This document shows positions 50,853 through 59,620 of a stretch of DNA of 64,000 bases, piece by piece. Numbering within the stretch: the stretch's first letter is position 1; every line of letters begins with the position of its first letter. The DNA comes from Variovorax boronicumulans. Lineage in GTDB: Bacteria > Pseudomonadota > Gammaproteobacteria > Burkholderiales > Burkholderiaceae_C. Position numbers and translations under genes: made by a program. The stretch is taken from the NCBI RefSeq assembly GCF_019352895.1, contig NZ_JAAAFX010000004.1, positions 1,848,245 through 1,912,244 of the forward strand, written 5' to 3'. The notes beneath the pieces are model-generated. The model was not told the DNA's origin, did not search any database, and worked only from the letters and a program-made list of their open reading frames with translations.

Positions 50853-51197
50853 TCAGCCCGCCGCGGCGTCGTCGCGCAATCGCTGCGCCACCGCGTCGAC
50901 GTCGCGCCGCTTGCGCACCGCGGCCAGCAGCATCGGCGAACCGTTGGCGCAGGCGGCCACGGCGGTCGCCTTCTTCGGGCACAGGCCCAGGCAACTGCAC
51001 TCGATCACGCGCCAGCGTACCGGCGTGTGGCCCACGGCTTTCCGGAGTTCGCTGCGCAGTTCCTTGGCCGTGTGGCGCGTCGGGCCGCTGCTGCGTCGCT
51101 GGCAATCGCTGCAGACCATCAGCAGGCCGCCAAACTTGGCCTTGACGAAGGGGGCGGCGTCGGCCACCGGGGGCAGGGAAGAGGGGGCATCGGACAT
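50853..51197 (-). CDS. Thioredoxin-like [2Fe-2S] ferredoxin domain protein
   Basis: 114 residues. Cluster ligands are expected as Cys29 and Cys32 in LMVCSDCQRRSSGP, and the closely spaced cysteines in VIECSCLGLCPKKATAV near 66-73, the arrangement of shethna-like ferredoxins with a thioredoxin fold. The C-terminus is charged and Ala/Arg-rich. Cytoplasmic, partner unknown. The 256-base gap on its downstream side, before the glycine-rich lipoprotein gene, holds no further gene that I can support and presumably the lipoprotein promoter. Confidence 0.82.
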   Translation of the reverse strand: MSDAPSSLPPVADAAPFVKAKFGGLLMVCSDCQRRSSGPTRHTAKELRSELRKAVGHTPVRWRVIECSCLGLCPKKATAVAACANGSPMLLAAVRKRRDVDAVAQRLRDDAAAG

Positions 51198-51287
51198 GGG
51201 TGGCTTTCTGGATCGTGGGGCTTGCGCACAGGGTAGGCCGCTTGCGTGCGCTATCGTGTCGGCCTGTCACTCATTCCGAACCCCGTC

Positions 51288-51959
51288 ATGTCGCTCGCGC
51301 CCATCGAAATCGAAACCGCCCCCGAACCCACCGCCACCGTCATCGTGATGCACGGGCTGGGCGCCGACGGCAACGACTTCGTGCCGATCGCGCGCGAGCT
51401 CGACCTGTCGGCCGTGGGCCCGGTGCGCTTCGTGTTCCCCAATGCGCCGGTGATGCCGGTGACGGTCAACGGCGGCTATCCGATGCCGGCCTGGTACGAC
51501 ATTTTCCAGCCTGACCTGGTGCGCCGCGAGGACGAGCCCGGCCTGCGCCGCTCGCGCGACAGCATCGAGGCGCTGATCGCCCACGAGAAGGCGCGCGGCA
51601 TTCCCGCCAGCCGGATCGTGCTGGCCGGCTTCTCGCAGGGCTGCGCGATGGCGCTCATGGTCGGCCTGCGCCACGGCGAGCGCCTGGCCGGCATCGTCGG
51701 CCTCTCGGGCTACCTGCCGCTGGCCTCGACGCTGGCCGCCGAGCGCGCGCCGGCCAACCAGCACACGCCGGTGTTCCTGGCGCACGGCACGCAGGACGGC
51801 GTGGTGGTGCTGCCGCGGGCCGCCGAGACGCGCGAGGCGCTCAAGGACCTGGGTTACGCGGTGGAATGGCATGACTATCCGATGGCCCATTCGGTCTGCA
51901 TGGAGGAGATCGCCGACCTCAACACCTTCCTGCTGCGCGTGCTCGGCCCGCAGGCCTAG
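51288..51959 (+). CDS. Cytosolic carboxylesterase (alpha/beta hydrolase, EstB/acyl-protein thioesterase-like)
   Basis: 223 residues. Oxyanion and fold segment: VIVMHGLGADGNDFVPIARELDL. Catalytic triad: Ser116 in LAGFSQGCAMAL, Asp169 in AHGTQDGVV and His200 in YPMAHSVCMEE. It hydrolyses short-chain esters or thioesters. The ATG at 51288 is chosen since the preceding 14 codons form an unlikely leader. It stands alone, 104 bases before gshA. Confidence 0.94.
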   Translation: MSLAPIEIETAPEPTATVIVMHGLGADGNDFVPIARELDLSAVGPVRFVFPNAPVMPVTVNGGYPMPAWYDIFQPDLVRREDEPGLRRSRDSIEALIAHEKARGIPASRIVLAGFSQGCAMALMVGLRHGERLAGIVGLSGYLPLASTLAAERAPANQHTPVFLAHGTQDGVVVLPRAAETREALKDLGYAVEWHDYPMAHSVCMEEIADLNTFLLRVLGPQA

Positions 51960-52063
51960 CAAAATTTCCGGCAGCGTGGGGGACGACGGCCGAATGCCCG
52001 GCGGATTCCCCGTGCGAGCAGCCTGTACCGAGAAGTGCTACCTTCCAGCCCCACCAAAGACGG

Positions 52064-53635
52064 ATGAGTGATAAGAACATGAGCAAATTGCAGGAGCGAC
52101 TGGACGCGCTCTCGCCCGCGCGGCTCAAGGGCATGCGGCGCGGCATCGAGAAGGAAAGCCTGCGCGCGCGCGCGGATGGACAGCTGGCGCTCACGCCGCA
52201 CCCCTCCGCGTTGGGGTCGGCGCTCACGCATCCGCACATCACCACCGATTTCAGCGAATCGCAGCTCGAGCTCATCACCGGCGTGCACGCCGGCGTCGAG
52301 GCCGCGCTGGAGGAGCTCACGCAGGTGCATCAGTTCACCTACCGGGTGCTCAACGAGCTCGGCGACGAACGCATGTGGGTCTCGAGCATGCCCTGCGGCC
52401 TGCCGACCGACGAGACCATCCCGATCGGGCGCTACGGCAGCTCGAACGTCGGGCGTGCCAAGAGCGTCTACCGCATGGGCCTGAGCCACCGATACGGCCG
52501 GCGCATGCAGACCATCTCGGGCATCCACTACAACTGGTCGCTGCCCGAGGTGTCGAGCGAGCAGTACTTCGGCCTGATCCGCAACTTCCGCCGCCACGCC
52601 TTCCTGCTGCTGTACCTGTTCGGCGCCTCGCCCGCGCTGTGTTCGACCTTCGTGGCCAACCGGCCGCACGAACTCAGGCCGCTGGGCGACGGCAGCATGC
52701 ACATGCCCTTCGGCACCTCGCTGCGCATGGGCCGGCTCGGCTACCAGAGCGAGGCGCAGGCCTCGCTGCAGGTGAGCTACAACAGCCTCGAAGGCTACGG
52801 CGCCTCGCTGCAGGACGCGCTCACGCGCCCCTGGCCGGCCTACGAGGCCATCGGCATCCAGAACCCCGGCGGCGACTACAACCAGCTGGGCACCACGCTG
52901 CTGCAGATCGAGAACGAGTTCTACGGCACGATCCGGCCCAAGCGCGTGATCTACCCGGGCGAGCGCCCGCTGCATGCGCTGCGCGAGCGCGGCGTCGAGT
53001 ACGTCGAAGTGCGGCTGATGGACCTCGACCCCTTCGTGCCGGTCGGCATCACGGCCCAGACCATCCGCTTCCTCGACGTGTTCCTGATGCACTGCCTGCT
53101 GTCCGACAGCCCCGACGACACGCCCCAGGAGATCGCCGAGCTCGCGCACAACCAGCAGCTCACGGCGGCCCGCGGCCGCGAGCCCGGCCTGCAGCTGCTG
53201 CGCGGCGGCCAGGAAGTGGCGCTGACCGAATGGGGCGCCGAGCTGGTGGCGCAGTGCGCGCCCATCGCCGCGGCGCTCGACGCGGCGCACGGCGGCTCGG
53301 CCTATGCCGAGGCGGTGCATGCCGCGCTCAACGGCCTGCGCGACACCCACAGCCTGCCCTCGGCGCGCGTGCTCGCGGCGATGGCGGCCGAGCATGGCAA
53401 CTCGTTCACCTCCTTCGTGCGGGCGCAGTCCGAGGCCACGCGCCAAGCCCTGCTCACGCTGCCCTTCGCGCCCGAGGACCAGGCGCGTTTTGCACGGGAG
53501 AGCGCCGACTCGATCGGCGCGCAGAAGGACATCGAGGCGGCCGACACCATGCCCTTCGAGGTCTATCGCCAGCAGTACGTGTCGCCGGCCCGGCTGGGCC
53601 TGAGCGAGCGAGCCCGCAGCGCCGCGACGGCCTGA
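52064..53635 (+). CDS. gshA: Glutamate-cysteine ligase
   Basis: 523 residues of the proteobacterial GshA type (GCS_1). Signatures: GMRRGIEKESLRARADGQLALTPHP, TTDFSESQLELITG, NVGRAKSVYRMGLSHRYGRRMQTISGIHYNWSLP and FYGTIRPKR. It makes gamma-glutamylcysteine, the first step of glutathione and a possible thiol donor for the EgtB encoded 18 kb away. The ATG at 52064 gives MSDKNMSKLQERL; a second ATG 15 bases downstream is equally plausible. Single gene. Confidence 0.94.
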   Translation: MSDKNMSKLQERLDALSPARLKGMRRGIEKESLRARADGQLALTPHPSALGSALTHPHITTDFSESQLELITGVHAGVEAALEELTQVHQFTYRVLNELGDERMWVSSMPCGLPTDETIPIGRYGSSNVGRAKSVYRMGLSHRYGRRMQTISGIHYNWSLPEVSSEQYFGLIRNFRRHAFLLLYLFGASPALCSTFVANRPHELRPLGDGSMHMPFGTSLRMGRLGYQSEAQASLQVSYNSLEGYGASLQDALTRPWPAYEAIGIQNPGGDYNQLGTTLLQIENEFYGTIRPKRVIYPGERPLHALRERGVEYVEVRLMDLDPFVPVGITAQTIRFLDVFLMHCLLSDSPDDTPQEIAELAHNQQLTAARGREPGLQLLRGGQEVALTEWGAELVAQCAPIAAALDAAHGGSAYAEAVHAALNGLRDTHSLPSARVLAAMAAEHGNSFTSFVRAQSEATRQALLTLPFAPEDQARFARESADSIGAQKDIEAADTMPFEVYRQQYVSPARLGLSERARSAATA

Positions 53636-53669
53636 GCCGCTGTCGTTTGGGGCCCGGCAGGGGCAGGCC

Positions 53670-53685
53670 GTAGGCATAGGCCTAC
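53670..53685. repeat. Short inverted repeat upstream of the orphan receiver gene
   Basis: GTAGGC (53670-53675) and GCCTAC (53680-53685) are exact inverses around ATAG, 100 bases before the receiver start. It could be a regulator binding site or a weak hairpin after gshA; no T tract follows. Confidence 0.35.
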
Positions 53686-53785
53686 CGTCATTGGACTGCA
53701 TGGCCCACCGCCCGGGCCCGGGGGGGAGAGCGATCATGGAACTCAGAGATTCTTCTGAGCCGCACGACCCGTGACCCCTCTTCTC

Positions 53786-54154
53786 ATGCACTCCAAGACC
53801 TACCTGGTCGAAGACAACCCGGTGATCCGCGAAAACCTCACGGACTTCCTGGAGGATGCCGCCGACACCACCGTGGTGGCCCACGCCTCCACCGAGAACG
53901 AGGCCGTCACCTGGCTGCACAGCCACCGCGACGACTGGGACATCGCAATCGTCGATCTGTTCCTGCTCGAGGGCAACGGCTTCGGTGTGGTCGATGCGTG
54001 CCGTGACCGCGCGGACCATCAGAAAGTGGTGGTGCTGAGCAACTACGCCACCACCGACATGCGCGAGCGCTCGCGCCGGCTCGGCGCCGACGCCTTCTTC
54101 GACAAGTCCGCGGAGATCGACCAGCTGCTCGCCTACTGCCGGATGGAGCGCTGA
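53786..54154 (+). CDS. Stand-alone response regulator receiver protein
   Basis: 122 residues, one CheY-like domain: TYLVEDNPVIRENLTDFL with the acidic pair, the phospho-acceptor Asp in WDIAIVDLFLLEGNGFG, VVVLSNYATTDMRERSRRLGADAFFDKS with the conserved Thr/Ser and Lys. No output domain, so it must act through a partner. No histidine kinase is adjacent. The ATG at 53786 is preferred to a GTG at 53771 because the fold starts immediately after it, though neither has a good ribosome binding site. Confidence 0.88.
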   Translation: MHSKTYLVEDNPVIRENLTDFLEDAADTTVVAHASTENEAVTWLHSHRDDWDIAIVDLFLLEGNGFGVVDACRDRADHQKVVVLSNYATTDMRERSRRLGADAFFDKSAEIDQLLAYCRMER

Positions 54155-54250
54155 AGCGAGCGTCGGGCGCGTCGCTGTCCCGTGCGTGCTGCCCATGGGT
54201 GCGGGCTTGAGGTACAACCTCGGGTCCGAATTCATGGAACACCCAAAGAG

Positions 54251-55168
54251 ATGAACAGCTCGATCGATTTCAAGGGCCGCGTCGCCATCGTCACCGGCGC
54301 AGGCGGCGGTCTGGGGCGCCAGCACGCGTTGGCACTGGCGGCGCGTGGCGCCAAGGTGCTGGTCAACGACCTGGGCGGCGCACGCGACGGCTCGGGCGGC
54401 TCGGTGAGCGCGGCGCAGGCCGTGGTCGACGAGATCGTGGCCGCGGGCGGCGAAGCCCTGGCCAATGGCGCCTCGGTCACCGACTACGAAGCGGTGCAGG
54501 CCATGGTGCAGCAGGCGATCGACGCCTGGGGCCGGGTCGACGTGCTGGTCAACAACGCCGGCATCCTGCGCGACAAGAGTTTCGCCAAGATGGAGCTGGC
54601 CGATTTCAAGCTGGTGGTCGACGTGCACCTGATGGGCGCGGTCCACTGCACCAAGGCGGTCTGGCCGCACATGACGGCACAGAAGTACGGCCGCATCGTG
54701 ATGACGACTTCGTCTTCCGGCCTCTACGGCAACTTCGGCCAGAGCAACTACGGCGCGGCCAAGATGGCGCTGGTCGGCCTGATGCAGACCCTGAGCATCG
54801 AAGGCGCCAAGAGCGACATCCGCGTCAACTGCCTGGCCCCGACCGCGGCCACGCGCATGACCGAGGACCTGATGCCGCAGGCCGTGCTCGACGCGCTGCA
54901 GCCCGAGGCCGTGGTGCCCGCGATGCTGGTGCTGGCCGCGCAGGATGCGCCCAATCGCACCGTGCTGTGCGCGGGCGCGGGCGGCTTCGAGGCGGCCCAC
55001 ATCACGCTCACGCAGGGCGTGTTCGTCGCGCCGGGCGCCGATGCGCCCGAGCAGCTCGCGGCGCGGCTGGCCGAGGTGACGGCACGCGAAGGCGAGCAGG
55101 TGCCGCAGAGCGGTGCCGCGCAGGGCACGCTGGAGATCGAGAAGGCGACGCGGGCCGCGGCCCGCTGA
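54251..55168 (+). CDS. SDR-family hydroxyacyl-CoA dehydrogenase-like oxidoreductase
   Basis: 305 residues. NAD(P) motif IVTGAGGGLGRQHALALAARGAKVLVNDLGG, then NNAGIL and the catalytic Tyr-x3-Lys in SNYGAAKMALVG with Ser in TTSSSGLYGNF. The extended loop NDLGGARDGSGGS is typical of the dehydrogenase part of peroxisomal-type multifunctional enzyme 2, so (3R)-hydroxyacyl-CoA is the likely substrate. AAAGAG lies before the ATG. It converges with the EF-hand protein gene (10-base gap). Confidence 0.9.
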   Translation: MNSSIDFKGRVAIVTGAGGGLGRQHALALAARGAKVLVNDLGGARDGSGGSVSAAQAVVDEIVAAGGEALANGASVTDYEAVQAMVQQAIDAWGRVDVLVNNAGILRDKSFAKMELADFKLVVDVHLMGAVHCTKAVWPHMTAQKYGRIVMTTSSSGLYGNFGQSNYGAAKMALVGLMQTLSIEGAKSDIRVNCLAPTAATRMTEDLMPQAVLDALQPEAVVPAMLVLAAQDAPNRTVLCAGAGGFEAAHITLTQGVFVAPGADAPEQLAARLAEVTAREGEQVPQSGAAQGTLEIEKATRAAAR

Positions 55169-55178
55169 TCGCGCGCCC

Positions 55179-57389
55179 TCAGGCGCCCGGTGCCGCGGGC
55201 GCCGACACCGCGCTCGGGTTGCGTTGCAGGGCCGGCGGCAGTTCGCCGTCGAGCCAGTCCATGCGCCAGGCCAGCACCAGCAGCGCGCAGAGCGTGACCA
55301 CGACGGCCACCGTGCCGGTCAGCCGGTGCCGTTCGGCATAGGGATCGCGCAGCACGCGGTGCGCATGCGCCGGCAGATGCGCGGTCTGCGACAGCGAGCC
55401 GCCCAGTCGCACGTTGACGTGCATGCGGCCGTTGATGGCCCAGCCGCTGGCATCCAGGATCGGGCCCAGGCTGCGCTGGCGCAGCTTGAGCCAGGCGATC
55501 AGCATGCTGGGCCCCGAGATCGCGAGCACCAAGCCGAGCACCGCGATCGGGATCCACTGGCCCAGGTCGACGAACTTGCTGAACACCGCCACCAGCACCG
55601 CGCTGATGCTGCCCAATGCCACGCCGATGGCCGCCACAGTGCCCACATCGACGCGACCCGGCAGCTTGATCGGCTCGGCCGGCTTGGCGCCCGCCGCGAG
55701 GGACTTGTCGGCGGTGGTCAGCGTCGAGGCCAGCGAACCCAGCGAGCCCTGGGCCACCGTGTCGCTGGCGGCCGCACGCTTGGCCACCTGTTCCTCGATC
55801 ATGCGCAGGAATTTCTTGTAGGGCGAGAAGAAGGCCTGCGCCACGCTGGTCGGGTTCTCGATCACCTTGGTGATGGTCGCGTCCCAGTCGCGCCCCTGGC
55901 GGTCGTAGAACACGCCGTTGCGACCGACGAACAGGAAGTCGGTGTCGCCGGCCGTGAAAGCCGACACCACCGTCATCTTCTCGCCCTTGCGCGTGCACAC
56001 GCAGTAGGCCAGGCAGGCCTTGGCCAGGCCGGCCAGCGGCGCATGCTTGGCCGCGTCGGCCACGGCCACGCTGAGGTCGCAGCTGCGGCCGTCGAGATAG
56101 AGCCGCCCGGCCTGGAAGATCGCGCCTTCGCGGCGGTAGAAGTCCTTGAAGGCCACGAAGTTGTTGACCAGCGTGAGCAGGTCGCGCTGGAAGCGCAGCA
56201 GCTTCTCCAGTTCGCCGATGCGCACGTTGTGCGGCTCGACGCGCTCGTCGTCTTCGATCAGCTGCATCAGCGGGCCCTGCAGCGCCAGGCTGTCGACCAG
56301 TTCGGCGGCGCTCAGCGCTCCGAGCTGTGTGGCGGGTCGCGCCGCGAGCCAGCGCTGGCAGGACGCGAGCCGGTCCTGCAGCGTGCGCCAGTCGGCCTCG
56401 CCGAGTTCCTGCCGATCGGGCAGGTGGGCGCCGTCGGCATCCGGCAGCAGCGGCAGCGCGTCGCGCTGCAGCGTGCGCAGCGCCTCGGCCCAGGCCGGGT
56501 TCACGCCGCGCAGCAGCGGCAGCGTGCGGCCGGCCGCGATCGGTGCCAGCGGCAGGCGCGCGATGCCGTCCGACTGCATGCGCAGATCGGCCTGGGCCGC
56601 CAGCGCCTCGTAGTCCTCGATCGAAGGGTTGAGGGCCGGCACCGCGCGCGGATCGTAGGCCGCGACGCGGCAGCGCGCGAAGAAATCGTCGACCTTCTCG
56701 CGCACCGCGCCCACGGCCTGTGCGGCGGCGAGCATCGCGGTGCCGTCGGTCGTGCCTTCGGTTCCCTGGCCTGTCTGCCAGTCGTGCAGCGCCTTGGCCT
56801 CGGCGAAGAAGGTCTCGGCCCTTTTGCGGTCCACGCCGTCCAGGCCCTTGCGGTCGCGCGCGGCCCCGTGGGTCTTCATGATGCGGCGCAGAAGGGTCTG
56901 CAGCGCCTCGTCGTCGGTGCTCTCGGGCGGCACCACGCCATCGCCGTTGAAGCGCATCGCGGCCAGCAGTTCGCTGCGGTCGGTCACGTCGGCCAGCGAG
57001 AGCCGGTCGGCGCCTTCCTTGCCGCGCAACTGCAGGATGCGCCGCGCCTCCTCGGCCAGCGGCACCGCCTCGCCCTCGACATCCGCGATGGCGTCGAGCG
57101 CGAGCGTGTCGCCGCCCTGCATCAGCACGTCGGGGTCCTGGAGGTGCCTGCAGGCCCATTCGCAGGCGGCGATCAGTTCGGGCGGGCGGATGCGGCCGTC
57201 GCCATCGGTGTCGATCAGGGCCAGCGTGCGCGGATCGATCTCGATGCCGCTGGCGGGGCAGGCCAGCGCCACCCAGAGCTTCTGGTCGAGCTGGCCGATG
57301 CGCGCGATGTCGGTGCCGTTGCGGATCAGGACCTGGTCCACGCCGCCGGCGCGGAAGAACTGCCAAGTGTGTGCTTCGTCAGGAACCAT
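55179..57389 (-). CDS. Large EF-hand inner-membrane protein of unknown function
   Basis: 736 residues. A canonical EF-hand loop lies at 60-71 (DTDGDGRIRPPE; Asp60, Asp62, Asp64, Glu71), and a degenerate second loop lies further on (FNGDGVVPPES). The long middle (about 110-590) is helical and largely soluble, with GRSCDLSVAVADAAKHAPLAGLAKACLAYCVCTRKGEK as a notable conserved-looking part. The last 150 residues hold three hydrophobic helices (VAAIGVALGSISAVLVAVF, WIPIAVLGLVLAISGPSMLIAWL and VAVVVTLCALLVLAW). It starts MVPDEAHTWQFFRAGG. Calcium sensing at the membrane is the natural inference. It is divergent from the aminotransferase gene. Confidence 0.8.
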   Translation of the reverse strand: MVPDEAHTWQFFRAGGVDQVLIRNGTDIARIGQLDQKLWVALACPASGIEIDPRTLALIDTDGDGRIRPPELIAACEWACRHLQDPDVLMQGGDTLALDAIADVEGEAVPLAEEARRILQLRGKEGADRLSLADVTDRSELLAAMRFNGDGVVPPESTDDEALQTLLRRIMKTHGAARDRKGLDGVDRKRAETFFAEAKALHDWQTGQGTEGTTDGTAMLAAAQAVGAVREKVDDFFARCRVAAYDPRAVPALNPSIEDYEALAAQADLRMQSDGIARLPLAPIAAGRTLPLLRGVNPAWAEALRTLQRDALPLLPDADGAHLPDRQELGEADWRTLQDRLASCQRWLAARPATQLGALSAAELVDSLALQGPLMQLIEDDERVEPHNVRIGELEKLLRFQRDLLTLVNNFVAFKDFYRREGAIFQAGRLYLDGRSCDLSVAVADAAKHAPLAGLAKACLAYCVCTRKGEKMTVVSAFTAGDTDFLFVGRNGVFYDRQGRDWDATITKVIENPTSVAQAFFSPYKKFLRMIEEQVAKRAAASDTVAQGSLGSLASTLTTADKSLAAGAKPAEPIKLPGRVDVGTVAAIGVALGSISAVLVAVFSKFVDLGQWIPIAVLGLVLAISGPSMLIAWLKLRQRSLGPILDASGWAINGRMHVNVRLGGSLSQTAHLPAHAHRVLRDPYAERHRLTGTVAVVVTLCALLVLAWRMDWLDGELPPALQRNPSAVSAPAAPGA

Positions 57390-57558
57390 CGATCGGAACG
57401 CTTTCTTTCTTCGGTGCAGGGAAGTGCCGAGTGTCGCTTTCTGCAGCGGCCGCGCGCGTAGGCGAGAGGGCCGCGTCGGGGTGCGCGGCGCTCTGGCAGC
57501 CCGCGGGTGCAAAGGCGACAATGGCTGCGACCTTCTCATCCCTTTTTGTCCGCTTCGC

Positions 57559-58422
57559 ATGTCCGCTCTTCCCGACACCCTGTGCTATCTCAACGGCGAG
57601 TACTCGCCCGTCGCCGAGGCGAAAGTTTCCGTGCTCGACCGCGGCTTCATCTTCGGCGACGGCATCTACGAGGTGGTGCCGGTCTACGGCCGCAAGCTGT
57701 TCCGTTTCGCGCAGCACATGGCGCGCCTCGAACGCAGCCTGGCGAGCGTGCGCATTCCGCAGCCGCTGACGACCGATGAATGGCTGGCGCGCTGCCGCCA
57801 CCTGATCGCGGCGCATGCGGCCGAGGACCAGATGGTCTACATCCAGGTCACGCGCGGCGTGGCGCCACGCGACCATGCGATGCCGCCGGGCATCGTGCCC
57901 ACGGTGTTCATGATGTCCAGCGCGATGAAGGCGCCGAGCGCCGCCGTGCTCAAGGCCGGCGTGGCCTGCGTCACGGCGCGCGACTTCCGTTGGGAGCGCG
58001 CCGACATCAAGAGCACCTCGCTGCTGGGCAACGTGCTGGCGCGGCAGATCTCGGTGGACGCGGAGGCCGTCGAGACGGTCCTGCTGCGCGACGGCCTGCT
58101 GACCGAGGCCTCGTCGTCCAATGTGTGGGTGGTGAAGGACGGCGTGGTGCACGGCGCGCCCAAGAGCGTGCATGTGCTCGAGGGCATCCGCTACGAGCTG
58201 ATCCGCGAACTCTGCGAGGCCGAAGGCATCGTGTTCGACCTGCGGCCGATCTCCGAGGCCGAGGTGCGCGAGGCCGACGAACTGCTGCTGAGTTCGGCCA
58301 GCAAGGAGGTGCTGCCGGTCAGCACGCTGGATGGCCGCCCGATCGGCAGCGGCGCACCGGGGCCGGTGTTCGCGCGCCTGCATGCGGCGTATCAGCGGGC
58401 CAAGGCGGCGCAGTCGATCTAG
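57559..58422 (+). CDS. Class IV aminotransferase (D-amino acid aminotransferase-like)
   Basis: 287 residues. PLP-binding Lys151 lies in RADIKSTSLLGNVLARQ. The start CYLNGEYSPVAEAKVSVLDRGFIFGDGIYEVVPVYGRKLFRF and the EASSSNVWVVKDG segment are typical of D-amino acid transaminases rather than branched-chain ones. It interconverts D-amino acids and 2-oxo acids, supplying D-Ala or D-Glu for cell wall, or removing D-amino acids. 169 bases separate its start from the divergent EF-hand gene. Confidence 0.92.
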   Translation: MSALPDTLCYLNGEYSPVAEAKVSVLDRGFIFGDGIYEVVPVYGRKLFRFAQHMARLERSLASVRIPQPLTTDEWLARCRHLIAAHAAEDQMVYIQVTRGVAPRDHAMPPGIVPTVFMMSSAMKAPSAAVLKAGVACVTARDFRWERADIKSTSLLGNVLARQISVDAEAVETVLLRDGLLTEASSSNVWVVKDGVVHGAPKSVHVLEGIRYELIRELCEAEGIVFDLRPISEAEVREADELLLSSASKEVLPVSTLDGRPIGSGAPGPVFARLHAAYQRAKAAQSI

Positions 58423-58478
58423 GCGCAGCGCAGCCTCGAATGGCGGCCGGTCCGCCAGCAGGCACCGCGCCCGGCGCC

Positions 58479-58907
58479 TCAGCTCTGGATGTAGCTCGTG
58501 AGCTGCTCGATGGTCTGCTCGTGGTCCGCGATGATGTCGTCCATCAGGTCGCGGATCGACAGCATGCCGATCACCTTCTCGCCGTCGACCACCGGCAGGT
58601 GGCGGATGCGCTTCTGGCTCATCAGCGCCATGCAGTCATGGGTGGGCGTCTGCGGGGTCACGGTGAACACGTTGGCCGTCATGATCTCGGCCACGCGCAC
58701 TTCCTTGGAGCTCTTGCCGAGCAGCGCGACCTTGCGGGTGTAGTCGCGTTCGGAGAACACGCCGACCAGCTTGTCGCCCTGCAGCACGACCAGCGCGCCG
58801 ACCTCGTGCCTGGCCAGCACATGGAGGGCATCGAAGACGGTGGCGTCGGGCTCGGTGTGGTAGAGGCCGTCGGCGCGGCGCTGGAGCAAGGAAGAAACAG
58901 GTTTCAT
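58479..58907 (-). CDS. CBS-domain pair protein
   Basis: 142 residues made of two CBS motifs: VFDALHVLARHEVGALVVLQGDKLVGVFSERDYTRKVA and THDCMALMSQKRIRHLPVVDGEKVIGMLSIRDLMDD. Such small CBS proteins bind adenosine nucleotides and act as energy or redox sensors. GGAG lies seven bases before the ATG at 58907, which decides the start over an ATG six codons upstream. Single gene. Confidence 0.92.
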   Translation of the reverse strand: MKPVSSLLQRRADGLYHTEPDATVFDALHVLARHEVGALVVLQGDKLVGVFSERDYTRKVALLGKSSKEVRVAEIMTANVFTVTPQTPTHDCMALMSQKRIRHLPVVDGEKVIGMLSIRDLMDDIIADHEQTIEQLTSYIQS

Positions 58908-59115
58908 GGTCACTCCGAAAGACAAGGTGGGACGAAAAACGTCGTGGGCTCGTGCTGCATTCCATCATAGGGGCGCACCGAGGCAGTTGACCAGCCGGTC
59001 GCGCCTTGTCGTGGCCGCTGTCGCGCATGCAACTGTGCGCCGTGTCCGCGTCACCGGTGCGACGCGCGCCGGGCGCACCCCTTCGTACAGTGCCCGGACA
59101 CCCCCGAAAGACACC

Positions 59116-59529
59116 ATGCGCGACACCCTCCAGGCCCTGAGTTCCACCGCCACCTTCAACCGCTGGGCCGGCTTCGAGGTGGTCCGCGCCGAGGCCGGCG
59201 AAGCCGAATTGCAGATGGACTGGCGCGCCGAGGACATGGGGCAGTACGCGGGCTTCCTGCACGCGGGCCTGATCGGCGCGCTGCTCGACACGGCCTGCGG
59301 CTTTGCCGCCGCCACGGTGGCGGGGCAGGTCACGGCCTCGCATTTCTCGGTCAACTGCATCGCGCCCGGCGTGGGCCGGCGCTTCGTGGTGCGCGCACGG
59401 GTGGTCAAGGCCGGGCGGCGCCAGGTCTTCACCACGGCCGAGCTTTTCGGGCAGGGCGAGGATGGCGAACTCCGGCTGGTGGCCACCGGCAACACGATCC
59501 TGGTGCCGCTCGAGGCCCCCGCGCGCTGA
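59116..59529 (+). CDS. PaaI-type hotdog-fold thioesterase
   Basis: 137 residues, one hotdog domain. The active-site segment is GFLHAGLIGALLDTACGFAAAT, and the C-terminal LVATGNTILVPL completes the fold. It hydrolyses acyl- or aryl-CoA thioesters. The ATG at 59116 begins a natural N-terminus (MRDTLQALSST). It is followed 91 bases later by the RbgA-like GTPase gene on the same strand. Confidence 0.9.
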   Translation: MRDTLQALSSTATFNRWAGFEVVRAEAGEAELQMDWRAEDMGQYAGFLHAGLIGALLDTACGFAAATVAGQVTASHFSVNCIAPGVGRRFVVRARVVKAGRRQVFTTAELFGQGEDGELRLVATGNTILVPLEAPAR

Positions 59530-59620
59530 CGGTCGGAAGGGGCACTTCGAAAGGGCGCCCGCGTCTTCGCGGACAATGCGGGCCCTCCCGCACATCAGCA
59601 GACACAAGGAAAAGCGCGCC

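Noticed and set aside
51956..55000. 1014-codon open frame opposite gshA, the receiver and the SDR gene
   Set aside because: It crosses three recognisable genes on the other strand, has no start context or domain, and is explained by codon bias.
55113..57461. 782-codon plus-strand frame opposite the EF-hand protein
   Set aside because: Composition is that of a shadow frame; the minus strand carries the EF-hand loop and membrane helices.
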